A stretch of DNA of 64,000 nucleotides from Pantoea agglomerans (GTDB lineage Bacteria > Pseudomonadota > Gammaproteobacteria > Enterobacterales > Enterobacteriaceae): contig NZ_CP090207.1 in NCBI RefSeq assembly GCF_021397715.1, forward strand, positions 2,914,001-2,978,000. The letters are read 5' to 3'. The notes beneath the pieces were generated by a model, which had not been told where the DNA came from, searched no databases, and saw only the letters and a program-made list of their open reading frames with translations. Below are positions 1 through 8,529 of this stretch, one piece after another. How positions within the stretch are numbered: the stretch's first letter is position 1; the number at the start of each line of letters is the position of its first letter. A program made the translations under genes and the position numbers.

Positions 1-114
1 CAGGCCAAACCGCAGCTGGCGGCCTTTTACCGGCAGCTCGATCCCACTAACAGTTTTAATCCGGGGATTGGCAAAACCAGTAAGCATAAGGGATGGGCAG
101 TGAAGCAGGTTTAA
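1..114 (+). CDS. dld: Quinone-dependent D-lactate dehydrogenase, C-terminal end (partial)
   Basis: The window opens inside a gene; 37 codons are visible before a TAA stop at 112-114. The peptide contains FYRQLDPTNSFNPGIGKTSK, which matches my memory of the end of E. coli Dld (FY..DPTNSMNPGIGKTSKRK). Dld is a peripheral inner-membrane FAD enzyme that oxidises D-lactate to pyruvate and passes electrons to quinone. In E. coli dld lies next to pbpG; here about 8.4 kb of other genes separates them. Only the C-terminus is present, so integrity of the rest cannot be judged. Confidence 0.85.
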   Translation, partial: QAKPQLAAFYRQLDPTNSFNPGIGKTSKHKGWAVKQV

Positions 115-126
115 TCGCCTTATCAG

Positions 127-152
127 TCAGCCTGCTTATCTGAGCAGGCTGA
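127..152 (+). terminator. Hairpin after dld
   Basis: A perfect 10-bp inverted repeat (127-136 with 143-152, 6-nt loop) lies 12 nt after the dld stop. It has no clear T run after it, so it is either a weak intrinsic terminator or an mRNA 3'-end stabilising hairpin. Confidence 0.45.
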
Positions 153-319
153 TTGTCACACAACCGGGAAGTCCGTTCGCACCGCCAGCCTCCCGTTGCA
201 GCAGCCCTGCCAATAACTAACATCTTTATCAGAATATTAATTTCCCCTCCCATATTGCACCTGCTTTATTTTATCTCATCGGGTTCTGCGCAATAGTTCA
301 CAAAACACCCTGCCGCCAA

Positions 320-348
320 TTGATATTTCGCGTCGCGAAAAATAGATT
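320..348 (+). promoter_or_regulatory. chiP promoter with NagC/Mlc-type operator
   Basis: A perfect 7-bp inverted repeat, TTTCGCG-T-CGCGAAA (326-340), has the form of NagC and Mlc operators. It sits exactly in the spacer between a -35-like TTGATA (320-325) and a -10-like TAGATT (343-348), which are 17 nt apart. Transcription would start near 355, leaving a leader of about 48 nt before the chiP start at 403. NagC repression of chitoporin genes, relieved by GlcNAc-6-phosphate, is established in E. coli; transfer to this gene is inference. Confidence 0.7.
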
Positions 349-402
349 GTCGCCATAAAAATTCATAGCAAGCATCTTAAATTCATTCAGGGAAGAGTGG
401 TC

Positions 403-1800
403 ATGCGAAAAATTAACTACGCGTTAACGTTAATTGAAATAGCCACCGTAATAATTGCGTCAACAGCAATAAGTTCATCACCGGCTTACGCCAGCGGATT
501 TATTGATGACTCGTCGCTAAAGGGAAATGTTTTTTACTGGCAGCGTCAGCGAGATCGCAGAGACACCGATCCCACCAGTGAATATCAGGGGCAGTATCGG
601 GCTAATTTACATCATGCCTCGCTCAACAGTAATCTCGACTATCAGTCAGGCTATGTCGGGGAGTGGATTGGTCTGGACCTCGCGATTTTCGGTGCTGCTG
701 AGCTTTCCAACAGCGGCCCCGCCGCACCCAATGAAATTGGCTTCAGTAAGGCGCGTACCCGCTGGGATGAAAAGTGGAATGGCGACAGCGGCGGTGCTTC
801 TGTTTATAAAGCCGCACTGAAATTAAAATATAACGATTACTGGTTGCGCGCCGGGTATATTCAGCCAACCGGCCAGACAATTATTGCGCCACACTGGAGT
901 TTCTTACCCGGAACCTATCGCGGCGTCGAAGTCGGTGCGCTGTATGATTTCCAGCAGGCCGGTGCATTATCACTCTCCTGGATGTGGAGCGACAAATATA
1001 AAGCGCCCTGGTATCGTGACTTATATGATTTTCGTCAGGCTGATGGCAAAACGCCTGTCAGCTATCTGCATTCGTTCGGCATGAAATATGACTTCAAAAA
1101 TAATCTGGTGCTTGAGGGCGCTTTTGGCCAGGCGGCGGATTATATGGATCAATATTTCGCCAAAGCCTCGTGGTCAGCCACGCCAAACGGCAATGCACTT
1201 TACACCAGCTATCAGTTTTACGGGGCGCACGACAAAGTAGCGGGCGGTGCCGCTAATCCCCGTGATGTCTATGACGGCCTGGCCTGGTTACAGGCGATCA
1301 CTGTCGGCTACACCGTCGGCCCGGTTGATCTGCGACTCGAAGGCACCTGGGTTAAAGCCGAAGGGAATCAGGGCTTCTTTTTACAACGTATGACGCCGGG
1401 TTACGCCAGCTCCAACGGACGACTGGATATCTGGTGGGATGCCCGTTCCGACTGGAACGCCAACGGTGAAAAAGCGATTTTTGCCGGTGCCCTGCTCGAC
1501 TTAACGCCCTGGCAGCTGGCGGGCTGGAAAGTGGGCGGCTCCTGGGTCTGGGGCTGGGACGCCAGACCCGCCACCCAGCCTCAGTTTGACCAGCGTCAAC
1601 GGCTGACCGAGTCTGCCTGGAACCTCGATCTGATCTACCAGATTCAGCAGGGCCGCGCTAAAGATACGCTGATTAAACTGCACTACACCCGTTACGACAA
1701 TCACAGCAATCTGCCCAGTTACAGCGGGGGCTACGGCAATATTTTTCAGGACGAGAAGGATATCAAGCTGATGGTGATCGCACCCTTTACCCTGTTCTGA
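403..1800 (+). CDS. chiP: Chitoporin, OprD-family outer-membrane porin
   Basis: 465-residue outer-membrane protein, close to the 468 residues of E. coli ChiP (YbfM). I take ATG 403 rather than the in-frame GTG at 397 because GGAAG at 391-395 sits 7 nt before it. An N-terminal signal peptide ends near SSPAYA-S. The mature part alternates short aromatic-rich strands with turns and ends in ...APFTLF, a terminal Phe typical of outer-membrane beta-barrels. The family passes chitooligosaccharides into the periplasm. The next gene, 47 nt downstream, encodes a chitobiase, which supports the substrate call and an operon. In E. coli the partner is the lipoprotein gene chiQ, which is not seen here. A NagC/Mlc-type operator overlaps the promoter. 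Confidence 0.85.
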   Translation: MRKINYALTLIEIATVIIASTAISSSPAYASGFIDDSSLKGNVFYWQRQRDRRDTDPTSEYQGQYRANLHHASLNSNLDYQSGYVGEWIGLDLAIFGAAELSNSGPAAPNEIGFSKARTRWDEKWNGDSGGASVYKAALKLKYNDYWLRAGYIQPTGQTIIAPHWSFLPGTYRGVEVGALYDFQQAGALSLSWMWSDKYKAPWYRDLYDFRQADGKTPVSYLHSFGMKYDFKNNLVLEGAFGQAADYMDQYFAKASWSATPNGNALYTSYQFYGAHDKVAGGAANPRDVYDGLAWLQAITVGYTVGPVDLRLEGTWVKAEGNQGFFLQRMTPGYASSNGRLDIWWDARSDWNANGEKAIFAGALLDLTPWQLAGWKVGGSWVWGWDARPATQPQFDQRQRLTESAWNLDLIYQIQQGRAKDTLIKLHYTRYDNHSNLPSYSGGYGNIFQDEKDIKLMVIAPFTLF

Positions 1801-1847
1801 CCCACGCCGCTGACCGGGATCTCTCTAGCCGAAACAAGGATGATGAC

Positions 1848-4499
1848 ATGTTAACCCAACGTTTTTTTGCGCTCAGCCTGCTGAGCGTTGCCCTCTCCAG
1901 CGCTGCCAGTCCGTCGGAGCAGTCGCTGGTAAATCAGATCAGCCAGTTTGGCGTGACCTATCAGGTGAAGGATAATCTGGCCGCCCTGCACGGGGTCGAC
2001 TGCGCAGCATTAGGGGCAGACTGGGCGGCCTGTAATCGCGCCACCATTACCCTGACCAACCACGGTCCGGCGCTGACGGACAAACACTGGGCCATATATA
2101 TGAGCAACGTCCATCAGACGCTGCGGGTGGATAACGACCAGTTTAAGATGACCCATATAGTCGGTGATTTAACCCGTCTTGAGCCGACCAATAAGTTCAC
2201 CGGCATCGGGGCTGGCGAGTCGGTAGAGATTCCGATCGTGAACGAGTACTGGCAGCTGTTTATCACCGATGTGATGCCGCGCTGGTATGTCACCGCCGGT
2301 CAGGCAACGCCACAAATCATTGCCAGCACCGACAGCGAAGATCTCAGTAAGTTTGTGCTGCCGTTTGGGGATAACTGGCGACGCAGCGCGGATGACCACA
2401 ATGTCCTGATGCAGCCCGTCAGCCGCTTTGATAAAAACAGCGATATCACGCCTCTGCCCGCTTCGGCCTTACGCGGTCAGATCAGCCCGACGCCGCTTGA
2501 GGTTAAACTTCATCCGCACGATGCCTCACTCAGCCGCGGCGTCACGCTGTCGCTCAACGGGCTGAGTACCGCTACGCGCCAGGCGGTTGTTCAGCGCTTT
2601 GAACAACTGGGGGTCCAACAGCGCGCGTCGGGCTATGCGATTACCAGTGACATCCGGCCTGGCTATTTCAGCGGCGCACTGGCCAAATCCGGTGCTTACC
2701 GGCTGAATATCAACGCCCGCAGTGCCAGCATCGTCGGCTACGATGCCGCGGGAGCGTTTTATGGGCTGATGTCGATTCTCTCCCTGATCCCTGCTGACGG
2801 CACCCCGCAGATCGCCACGCTGGATGCGACAGATGCGCCCCGCTTCGCCTATCGCGGTGCCTTTCTTGATGTGGCACGCAACTTCCACAGCAAGCAGGCG
2901 GTATTGCGGCTGCTCGATCAGATGGCGGCATGGAAGATGAATACCTTCCATTTTCACCTGAGTGATGATGAAGGCTGGCGGATTGAAATTCCCGGCCTGC
3001 CGGAATTAACCGAGGTGGGCAGCCAGCGCTGTCACGATCTCACTGAACAGCGCTGCCTGCTGCCGCAGCTCGGTTCGGGGCCGTTCAGTGACAACAACGG
3101 CAGCGGCTATTTCAGCCGCGCCGACTACATCGAGATTGTGGAGTATGCGCAGGCGCGCCATATCACCGTTATCCCGGAGATCGATATGCCCGCCCATGCG
3201 CGTGCGGCAGTGATCGCCATGGAGGCACGCTACCAGCGACTGATGCATGCCGGGCAACCCGATCAGGCCAGTGCATATCGCCTGATCGATCCGACGGATG
3301 ACTCTAATACCACCTCGGTACAGCTCTACGATCGCACCAGCTATCTCAATCCCTGCATTGATGCTTCCCAGCGCTTTGTCGACAAAGTGATCGGTGAAAT
3401 TCAGGCGATGCACCGCGAAGCGGGACAGCCGCTGACCACCTGGCATTTCGGGGGTGACGAAGCGAAAAATATTCGCTTCGGGCCGGGCTATTCCGACCGC
3501 CACCAGCCTAAGCCCGGCACCGGCCTGCGCGACTGGCAGCAGGAAGATCGTCCCTGGGCTAAATCGCAGGTTTGTCAGGCGCTGATCAACAGCGGAAAAG
3601 TCAACGATCTGGCACATCTGCCAAGCTATTTTGCGATGACAGTCAGTGCGATTGTTCAGCGTCACGGTATCGGCAAAATGCAGGCGTGGCAGGACGGTTT
3701 AAAAGATGCCAAAGATGCGCGTGCGTTCGCCACCCCACGCGTGGCGGTCAATTTCTGGGATACGCTCTACTGGGGCGGTTTTGACAGCGCCAGTGACTGG
3801 ACACAGAAAGGCTATGATGTGGTGATTTCCAGCCCCGACTACCTCTATCTCGATTTCCCCTCAGAGGTCAATCCGCAGGAACGCGGCTACTACTGGGGCA
3901 CCCGCTTCAGTGATGAACGCAAAATATTTGCCTTCGCCCCCGATAACCTGCCGCAGAATGCTGAAACCTCAACAGATCGCGACGGTAACGCTTTCAGCGC
4001 TAAATCGGATAAGCCGTGGACCGGTGCCTATGGTCTTTCCGCGCAGCTTTGGAGTGAAACCGTGCGTACCGACCCGCAGATGGAATATATGATTTATCCC
4101 CGTTTGTTTGCGGTGGCAGAGCGCAGCTGGCATCGTGCCAGCTGGGAGCTGGACTACCGGGCCGGACGGGAATTTATCGGCGGGCAGACCCGTCTGGTGG
4201 ATCGTCATGCGCTCCAGCAGGACTGGCAACGCTTCGCTAACCTGCTGGGACAGCGTGAGCTGGCGAAGCTGGACAAAGCCGGTATCGCTTATCGGCTGCC
4301 GGTGCCGGGCGCGAAAATTGTCGCAGGCGTGCTGGCGATGAATGTTGCGTTGCCTGGTGTGACGCTGGAATACAGTCTGGATAACGGCACACACTGGCAG
4401 CGGTACGATGCCGCTCAACCACCGCAGGTGAGTGGCGCAGTACAGGTACGTTCGGTCAGCGCCGATGGGCTCCGCAGCAGCCGGGTTGAGTCACTGTAA
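1848..4499 (+). CDS. chb: Chitobiase / beta-N-acetylhexosaminidase, GH20
   Basis: 883 residues, the size of Serratia chitobiase (885). It begins with a Sec signal peptide (MLTQRFFALSLLSVALSSAAS) without a lipobox Cys, so a soluble periplasmic enzyme is expected. Domains in order: a carbohydrate-binding-like beta domain (about 30-180), a GH20 N-terminal alpha/beta domain (about 210-330), the GH20 barrel (about 335-770) and a C-terminal immunoglobulin-like domain (about 810-883). The catalytic pair is visible in WHFGGDEAK: Asp537 and Glu538 correspond to the Asp-Glu pair used for substrate-assisted hydrolysis of chitobiose to GlcNAc. The frame is intact. It follows chiP by 47 nt with no terminator, so import and hydrolysis are probably co-regulated. 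Confidence 0.9.
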   Translation: MLTQRFFALSLLSVALSSAASPSEQSLVNQISQFGVTYQVKDNLAALHGVDCAALGADWAACNRATITLTNHGPALTDKHWAIYMSNVHQTLRVDNDQFKMTHIVGDLTRLEPTNKFTGIGAGESVEIPIVNEYWQLFITDVMPRWYVTAGQATPQIIASTDSEDLSKFVLPFGDNWRRSADDHNVLMQPVSRFDKNSDITPLPASALRGQISPTPLEVKLHPHDASLSRGVTLSLNGLSTATRQAVVQRFEQLGVQQRASGYAITSDIRPGYFSGALAKSGAYRLNINARSASIVGYDAAGAFYGLMSILSLIPADGTPQIATLDATDAPRFAYRGAFLDVARNFHSKQAVLRLLDQMAAWKMNTFHFHLSDDEGWRIEIPGLPELTEVGSQRCHDLTEQRCLLPQLGSGPFSDNNGSGYFSRADYIEIVEYAQARHITVIPEIDMPAHARAAVIAMEARYQRLMHAGQPDQASAYRLIDPTDDSNTTSVQLYDRTSYLNPCIDASQRFVDKVIGEIQAMHREAGQPLTTWHFGGDEAKNIRFGPGYSDRHQPKPGTGLRDWQQEDRPWAKSQVCQALINSGKVNDLAHLPSYFAMTVSAIVQRHGIGKMQAWQDGLKDAKDARAFATPRVAVNFWDTLYWGGFDSASDWTQKGYDVVISSPDYLYLDFPSEVNPQERGYYWGTRFSDERKIFAFAPDNLPQNAETSTDRDGNAFSAKSDKPWTGAYGLSAQLWSETVRTDPQMEYMIYPRLFAVAERSWHRASWELDYRAGREFIGGQTRLVDRHALQQDWQRFANLLGQRELAKLDKAGIAYRLPVPGAKIVAGVLAMNVALPGVTLEYSLDNGTHWQRYDAAQPPQVSGAVQVRSVSADGLRSSRVESL

Positions 4500-4849
4500 A
4501 GCAGAGGGACAGCACGCGGCCGAGGTGCGGTCTGGCAACGTCAGGCCGGATTTATTAGCCCAGGCGGCCAGGCCGGTAAACCGCGATAAAAAAAGGCCAA
4601 CGTTTGTCGTAATGCTCGTCAGTTAAGGAAATAAGGTCCGAGAGTTCGGGCCTGACCTGCTCCCCGTTAATGAAGTACAACCGGGCTGAAATCCTGATCC
4701 CTTCTCTCCCTCGCTAAGCTTTCCTGCGAATTTATATTCATTGATATATTTAACTGACTGTAATCAGGCTTAAACGCGGGCTTTTTTAGAAAGATGACTT
4801 TTCACTCTATGTGTTGTTAGCCGTAACGGGCTTCTTATCATATTCAGAC
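4500..4849. other. Intergenic stretch between chb and the CRISPR array
   Basis: No convincing gene. Short open frames here lack ribosome-binding sites and resemblance to known proteins. From about 4720 the sequence turns AT-rich towards the trailer end of the CRISPR array. Confidence 0.6.
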
Positions 4850-5209
4850 CGGTTTATCCCCGCTCGCGCGGGGAACACGGCGATCCTGGAGGATTATAAA
4901 GCCGCTCCGGCGGTTTATCCCCGCTCACGCGGGGAACACTGATGCGGCCAACGTTCGGGGAACACTCGCATAATTTTGCCTGCGTCAGCCCCTCCGCCGG
5001 TTCATCCCCGCTCGCGCGGGGAACACCCATTGGTCGCGGTCCTCTCCCAGGATGACGACGGTTCATCCCCGCTCGCGCGGGGAACACCAGTCATCCGGCT
5101 GCGCGGAGCCGTACTTTTGCGGTTCATCCCCGCTCGCGCGGGGAACACCGTTCATGGTTCTGATGCAGCAGGGCGGGCAGCGGTTCATCCCCGCTCGCGC
5201 GGGGAACAC
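4850..5209 (-). CRISPR. Type I-E CRISPR array, 6 full repeats plus one truncated
   Basis: Full 29-nt repeats start at 4850, 4911, 4998, 5059, 5120 and 5181; intact spacers are 32 nt, giving the 61-nt period of type I-E arrays. On the minus strand the repeat starts GTGTTCCCCGCG and ends GGGATGAACCG, or GGGATAAACCG in the two leftmost copies. This is the CRISPR2/ygcE type of E. coli and relatives. The leftmost repeats are the divergent ones, so the trailer is on the left and the leader on the right, with transcription on the minus strand. Between 4940 and 4997 only the last 10 nt of one repeat (4956-4965) survive. No cas gene occurs in the window, so cleavage and interference would need Cas proteins encoded elsewhere. 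Confidence 0.97.
4956..4965 (-). repeat. Truncated CRISPR repeat marking an internal deletion
   Basis: CGGGGAACAC is the last 10 nt (plus-strand sense) of the array repeat. It is followed by exactly 32 nt (4966-4997) before the next full repeat, and preceded by only 16 nt after repeat 2. The distance from repeat 2 to repeat 3 is 87 nt, not 122, so 35 nt (half a spacer and two thirds of a repeat) are missing. Confidence 0.9.
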
Positions 5210-5343
5210 TCTAAAATTATCCGTTTGATTACTAACTACTTTTCAGTCAACGCTAATTCTACCGAATTTTACACCCAGACTTAACCCAAATGCACACTAA
5301 TGCATCAGCACAAAATTCAGGCAAAAAAAGCGCCCATACAGGG
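5210..5343 (-). promoter_or_regulatory. Probable CRISPR leader
   Basis: AT-rich sequence next to the conserved end of the array. Read on the minus strand it runs into the first repeat as ...TTTTAGA-GTGTTCC, the same leader-repeat junction form (TTTAGA before GTGTTCC) that I recall for E. coli type I-E arrays. It extends to the left end of the IS4-like element at 5344. A promoter should lie here, but I cannot place its -10 and -35 confidently. Confidence 0.6.
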
Positions 5344-5795
5344 TAATGCTGATCAGTTAAGGGTCACCTGAACGATCCAGTAGCTCTGTAAGAATCCGGA
5401 AATGCTCACCTGTTTCCGGATTTTTATGCACCCTGGACAGGCACTTGAGAAGTCAAAAGCCGGAGCTTGTGGAGCAGGAACTGTAAGGTGCCTCACTGGC
5501 TTATAATCTGTTGAGATATCAGATAATTAAAATGGCGGAACAGCTGAAAGGAGACTGGCCGAATCAACTGAGCTTCTCAGAATCCTGCGGAATGGCCATG
5601 AGAATGCGGATGACCCTGCAGGGCGCTTCACCAGGCCGTATACCGAAACTGATGCGTGATCTTGCAAGTATGAGAGAACGGGTGAAGTTACCGACAAGAA
5701 GGGAAGGGCCTTCCCGAAGGTGGTAACGGAGAGGCCCTGGAAATACACTACAGCCCCGAAAAAGGGCCAGTCAGTTGCTTAACTGACTGGCATTA
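5344..5795 (+). mobile_element. Internally deleted IS4-family element
   Basis: The left end TAATGCTGATCAGTTAAG (5344-5361) and right end CTTAACTGACTGGCATTA (5778-5795) form imperfect 18-bp terminal inverted repeats of the IS4 type. The span is 452 bp against about 1.4 kb for full IS4. The left-end noncoding sequence and the last 110 or so codons of the transposase remain; the catalytic core is gone. No target-site duplication is evident when the flanks before 5344 and after 5795 are compared. The element cannot encode its own transposase, though a related intact IS4 could in principle act on the ends. Confidence 0.85.
5445..5782 (+). pseudogene. IS4-type transposase C-terminal remnant
   Basis: Translation gives LRSQKPELVEQEL, then an in-frame TAA at 5484-5486 where IS4 transposase (InsG) has Trp, then GASLAYNLLRYQIIKMAEQL and onward. 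Near 5705-5715 one base is missing. After shifting frame the end reads FPKVVTERPWKYTTAPKKGQ and stops at 5780-5782, matching the IS4 transposase C-terminus as I remember it. The roughly 330 N-terminal residues, including the DDE catalytic residues, are absent. Three lesions (large deletion, stop codon, frameshift) make this clearly dead. Confidence 0.88.
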
Positions 5796-5858
5796 CGACG
5801 TTTGTCGGCCTCAGGATCATGCAATCAGAAGCATGACATCGGGATCGGGAGATTCGCG

Positions 5859-8303
5859 TTACGACAGTAGCTTCTCTTCTTCGCTGGCCGCCACCGCCTG
5901 CTGGCGTCGTTCAATAATCATGGTTTGCGGCGTCGAGAGCAGTATCCCCTCTTTGCGCAGACGCGTCAGAATATCAAACAGCAGGTCGCTCTTCGCGCCA
6001 GCGATCTGGCGCTGCCCGGCCACGTTGCCGGTCACGCTCAGTACAATCCCTTGCTGGGTCAGATCTTTGAACGACACCGACGGCTCTGGCGTCTCCAGAA
6101 TACGTTCGTTTTCGTTGTAGACCTCCAGCAGGATATCGCGCACTTTAGAGGGATCGATATTCAGCGGGAAAGTGAGCGTGATCGTCACCACGCCCTGCGC
6201 ATTGCCCATGGTGGCGTTACGCACGTTCTGCGAGATGAACTGCGAGTTCGGCACGATGACGGTCGATTTATCGCCTAACTGAATTTCGGTGGCGCGCACG
6301 TTAATCCGGCGGATATCCCCTTCAATACCGCTGATGGTCACCAGATCGCCCACTTTTACCGGACGTTCCGTTAACAGAATCAACCCGGAGATAAAGTTCT
6401 TCACAATCTCCTGCAGGCCAAAACCGATACCTACCGACAGCGCGCTGACAATCCACGCCAGTTTGTTCCACTGCAGGCCCATGATCGACAGCGTCAGCAG
6501 AATAATCAGCACGAAGCCGATGTTGCTGAACAGCGTCACCAGCGACACCCGCATCCCCACGTCCATGGTGGTTTTCGGCAGGAAATCGTTGTCCAGCCAG
6601 CGGCGTATTGAACGCAGCACATAGATGCCGACGATCAGGCAGATTATCGCATTCACCATATGCGCCGGTACGATATTCAGGGATTCAAGTCCTTTACCGC
6701 CCCAGAACTCGATCACTTTTTGCAGCAGCTCAATCGGCGTTGACGAGGCAAAGGTCCCATTGACCAGCGCCAGTGCCACAACCAGCACCAGAAAGGTTTT
6801 GCCGATGGCCGTCAGCAGCGTAGCCGTTTGCTGCAGATGACGCTCATTGATGTTAAGCGAACTCTGAATGCGACGACCGGTTGCGTTACTGGTCGAGAAC
6901 AGGCTCTCACAGCCATCGTTGAGCAGATGACTGAGGAAGTAGAACGAACCAAACAGCAGGCCGCACCAGATTACTTCATAACTCAGGAAGCGTGCCAGCG
7001 TGACGTAACCAATGAGCAGCGACACCAGAATGGCGATGCCGGTCAGCGTCAGGCCCATCTGGATCAGTCCGACCAGCGTCGATCGCGCTTCCGGTGGTGT
7101 GCCCGCCTGCGTCATGCGACGACGAACCCGATTGGTGCGCATACTGATCGCCAGCGCGGTACTGCCAATCAGCAGTGCCGTCAGGCCGTTGGCAAAAATA
7201 GTGGTATTCAGGCTGGTGCCGACGCTGTAGTTAAACGACTCGACCGTCTGAAAGATAAACACCAGCACGGCGGTAATGGGTGGAAAGGGTTTTAACGCCA
7301 TCGCCACTTCATTAGAGATGGTCGGTAACCGCCAGCTGGGCCTGCGGGTAGAGAGGAAAGCGCGTCCCAGCCCGGCAATCAGGCCACAAAAGACGCTGAG
7401 CCGAACCAGTTGATCCACGAAGTCCTGAACATTTTCAGAAACCTCATCACGGCGGGTAAAGGCCAGGGCGATAAAGTTAAAGGTGAGGACGACAGCCGCC
7501 AGGGTGGTCAGGGCGATTGCAGCCGCCAGGAAACTGCGACGTAACTTCCCTTCCGGCAGTTTGTGAATGCTGACCCAGGCCAGAAACTCTTCGCTGTAAC
7601 GACGGCCGACCGTCATCACTAACAGCGCAGCCAGCAGCCAGAAGACACTGCCCACGCGCCAGCCCGGCTCCCATGAGAGTACCGCGGTGTCCTGCAGCTC
7701 CTGCAGGAATTCACCGATTTTCTCGCCATCCAGGTCCTGACTATTGAGCAGCGGTGACCAGAAACGCGGCCCCAGAATGGTGCCGGAGTTCAGCGCCAGC
7801 TGGCTTTTTAACTGGTCACGACGCAGGTTAGTAATCTGCGAGGAGAGCGTCAGTGCGCCATTTTTAATGCCTTCGGCCTGTTTGATCTGGTCGTCGAGTT
7901 TGCTTTTCTGACTTTCCAGCGCGTTACGCTTGCGCGTCACTTCCGGCGTCTCTTTTACGCCGCTGTCAGCCTTGGGTGCCGGCCCCAGTACCTGCAACTG
8001 GGCGTCCAGTTGCTGGCGATCGGGGATCAGCGCCTGTCCCAGCGTGTCGGCATTACCAGAGAGCTCAAGCGCCATTTCATTGAGCTGAGTCAGCTTGTTT
8101 TCGCCAGCATCGACGGAGACCTGACTTTTGATTTTATCGAGGATCTTCTGCATTTTCGGCAGTTCAACCGCGGCATTCAGCTTCGGCGGAGCGTCCTGGT
8201 CCTGAGCAGCACTGGCCGTATCATCCGCGGCCAGCGTCAGCGCCGGGGCAAATGCCACCAGCGCCAGCATTAACAATGCAAAAAAGGATCGTAGCTTAAA
8301 CAT
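5859..8303 (-). CDS. Large MscS-family mechanosensitive channel with DUF3772-type periplasmic domain
   Basis: 814 residues from ATG 8303. I reject the longer frame from 8375 because its first 24 residues look like translated leader and MFKLRSFFALLMLALVAFAP begins a proper signal peptide. After the signal, about 200 residues of charged, Gln-rich helix form a periplasmic domain of the DUF3772 kind. About eight to eleven membrane spans follow, then the MscS core: pore helix region WIVSALSVGIGFGLQEIVKN, the beta domain (VKVGDLVTISGIEGDIRRIN) and a C-terminal alpha/beta vestibule. Such channels release solutes on hypo-osmotic shock. It is neither YbiO nor MscK/MscM by N-terminal sequence, so I give no symbol. 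It stands alone between the IS4 remnant and pbpG, facing away from pbpG's promoter. Confidence 0.85.
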   Translation of the reverse strand: MFKLRSFFALLMLALVAFAPALTLAADDTASAAQDQDAPPKLNAAVELPKMQKILDKIKSQVSVDAGENKLTQLNEMALELSGNADTLGQALIPDRQQLDAQLQVLGPAPKADSGVKETPEVTRKRNALESQKSKLDDQIKQAEGIKNGALTLSSQITNLRRDQLKSQLALNSGTILGPRFWSPLLNSQDLDGEKIGEFLQELQDTAVLSWEPGWRVGSVFWLLAALLVMTVGRRYSEEFLAWVSIHKLPEGKLRRSFLAAAIALTTLAAVVLTFNFIALAFTRRDEVSENVQDFVDQLVRLSVFCGLIAGLGRAFLSTRRPSWRLPTISNEVAMALKPFPPITAVLVFIFQTVESFNYSVGTSLNTTIFANGLTALLIGSTALAISMRTNRVRRRMTQAGTPPEARSTLVGLIQMGLTLTGIAILVSLLIGYVTLARFLSYEVIWCGLLFGSFYFLSHLLNDGCESLFSTSNATGRRIQSSLNINERHLQQTATLLTAIGKTFLVLVVALALVNGTFASSTPIELLQKVIEFWGGKGLESLNIVPAHMVNAIICLIVGIYVLRSIRRWLDNDFLPKTTMDVGMRVSLVTLFSNIGFVLIILLTLSIMGLQWNKLAWIVSALSVGIGFGLQEIVKNFISGLILLTERPVKVGDLVTISGIEGDIRRINVRATEIQLGDKSTVIVPNSQFISQNVRNATMGNAQGVVTITLTFPLNIDPSKVRDILLEVYNENERILETPEPSVSFKDLTQQGIVLSVTGNVAGQRQIAGAKSDLLFDILTRLRKEGILLSTPQTMIIERRQQAVAASEEEKLLS

Positions 8304-8529
8304 ATGAGTAAGATTCCGGCAGCTTAAATCAGGCGATCGTCCCTCGCCAGTCGCGCGTAGTGTAGGGCTTTGCAAGGGATGGCAATATAGGAATAACGGG
8401 CATTTTTCGGGTTAACGTCGGGCGGCCAGAGAGGTAAAAATGGCTTTACGCCTCTGACCGCGTTTTCCCGATGTCCTGCTCAGCCTGCAGGCAATGCCAG
8501 TGCGCGCAGTGCGCGACACCGACTCTTTT

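Noticed and set aside
350..402. Possible ChiX small-RNA pairing site in the chiP leader
   Set aside because: Only a short AAGAG match to the remembered ChiX seed is visible, too little to claim without the sRNA sequence of this organism.
4854..5284. Two overlapping open frames with repeated PARAG/HPRSRGEH-like peptides
   Set aside because: These are translations of the CRISPR repeats, not proteins.
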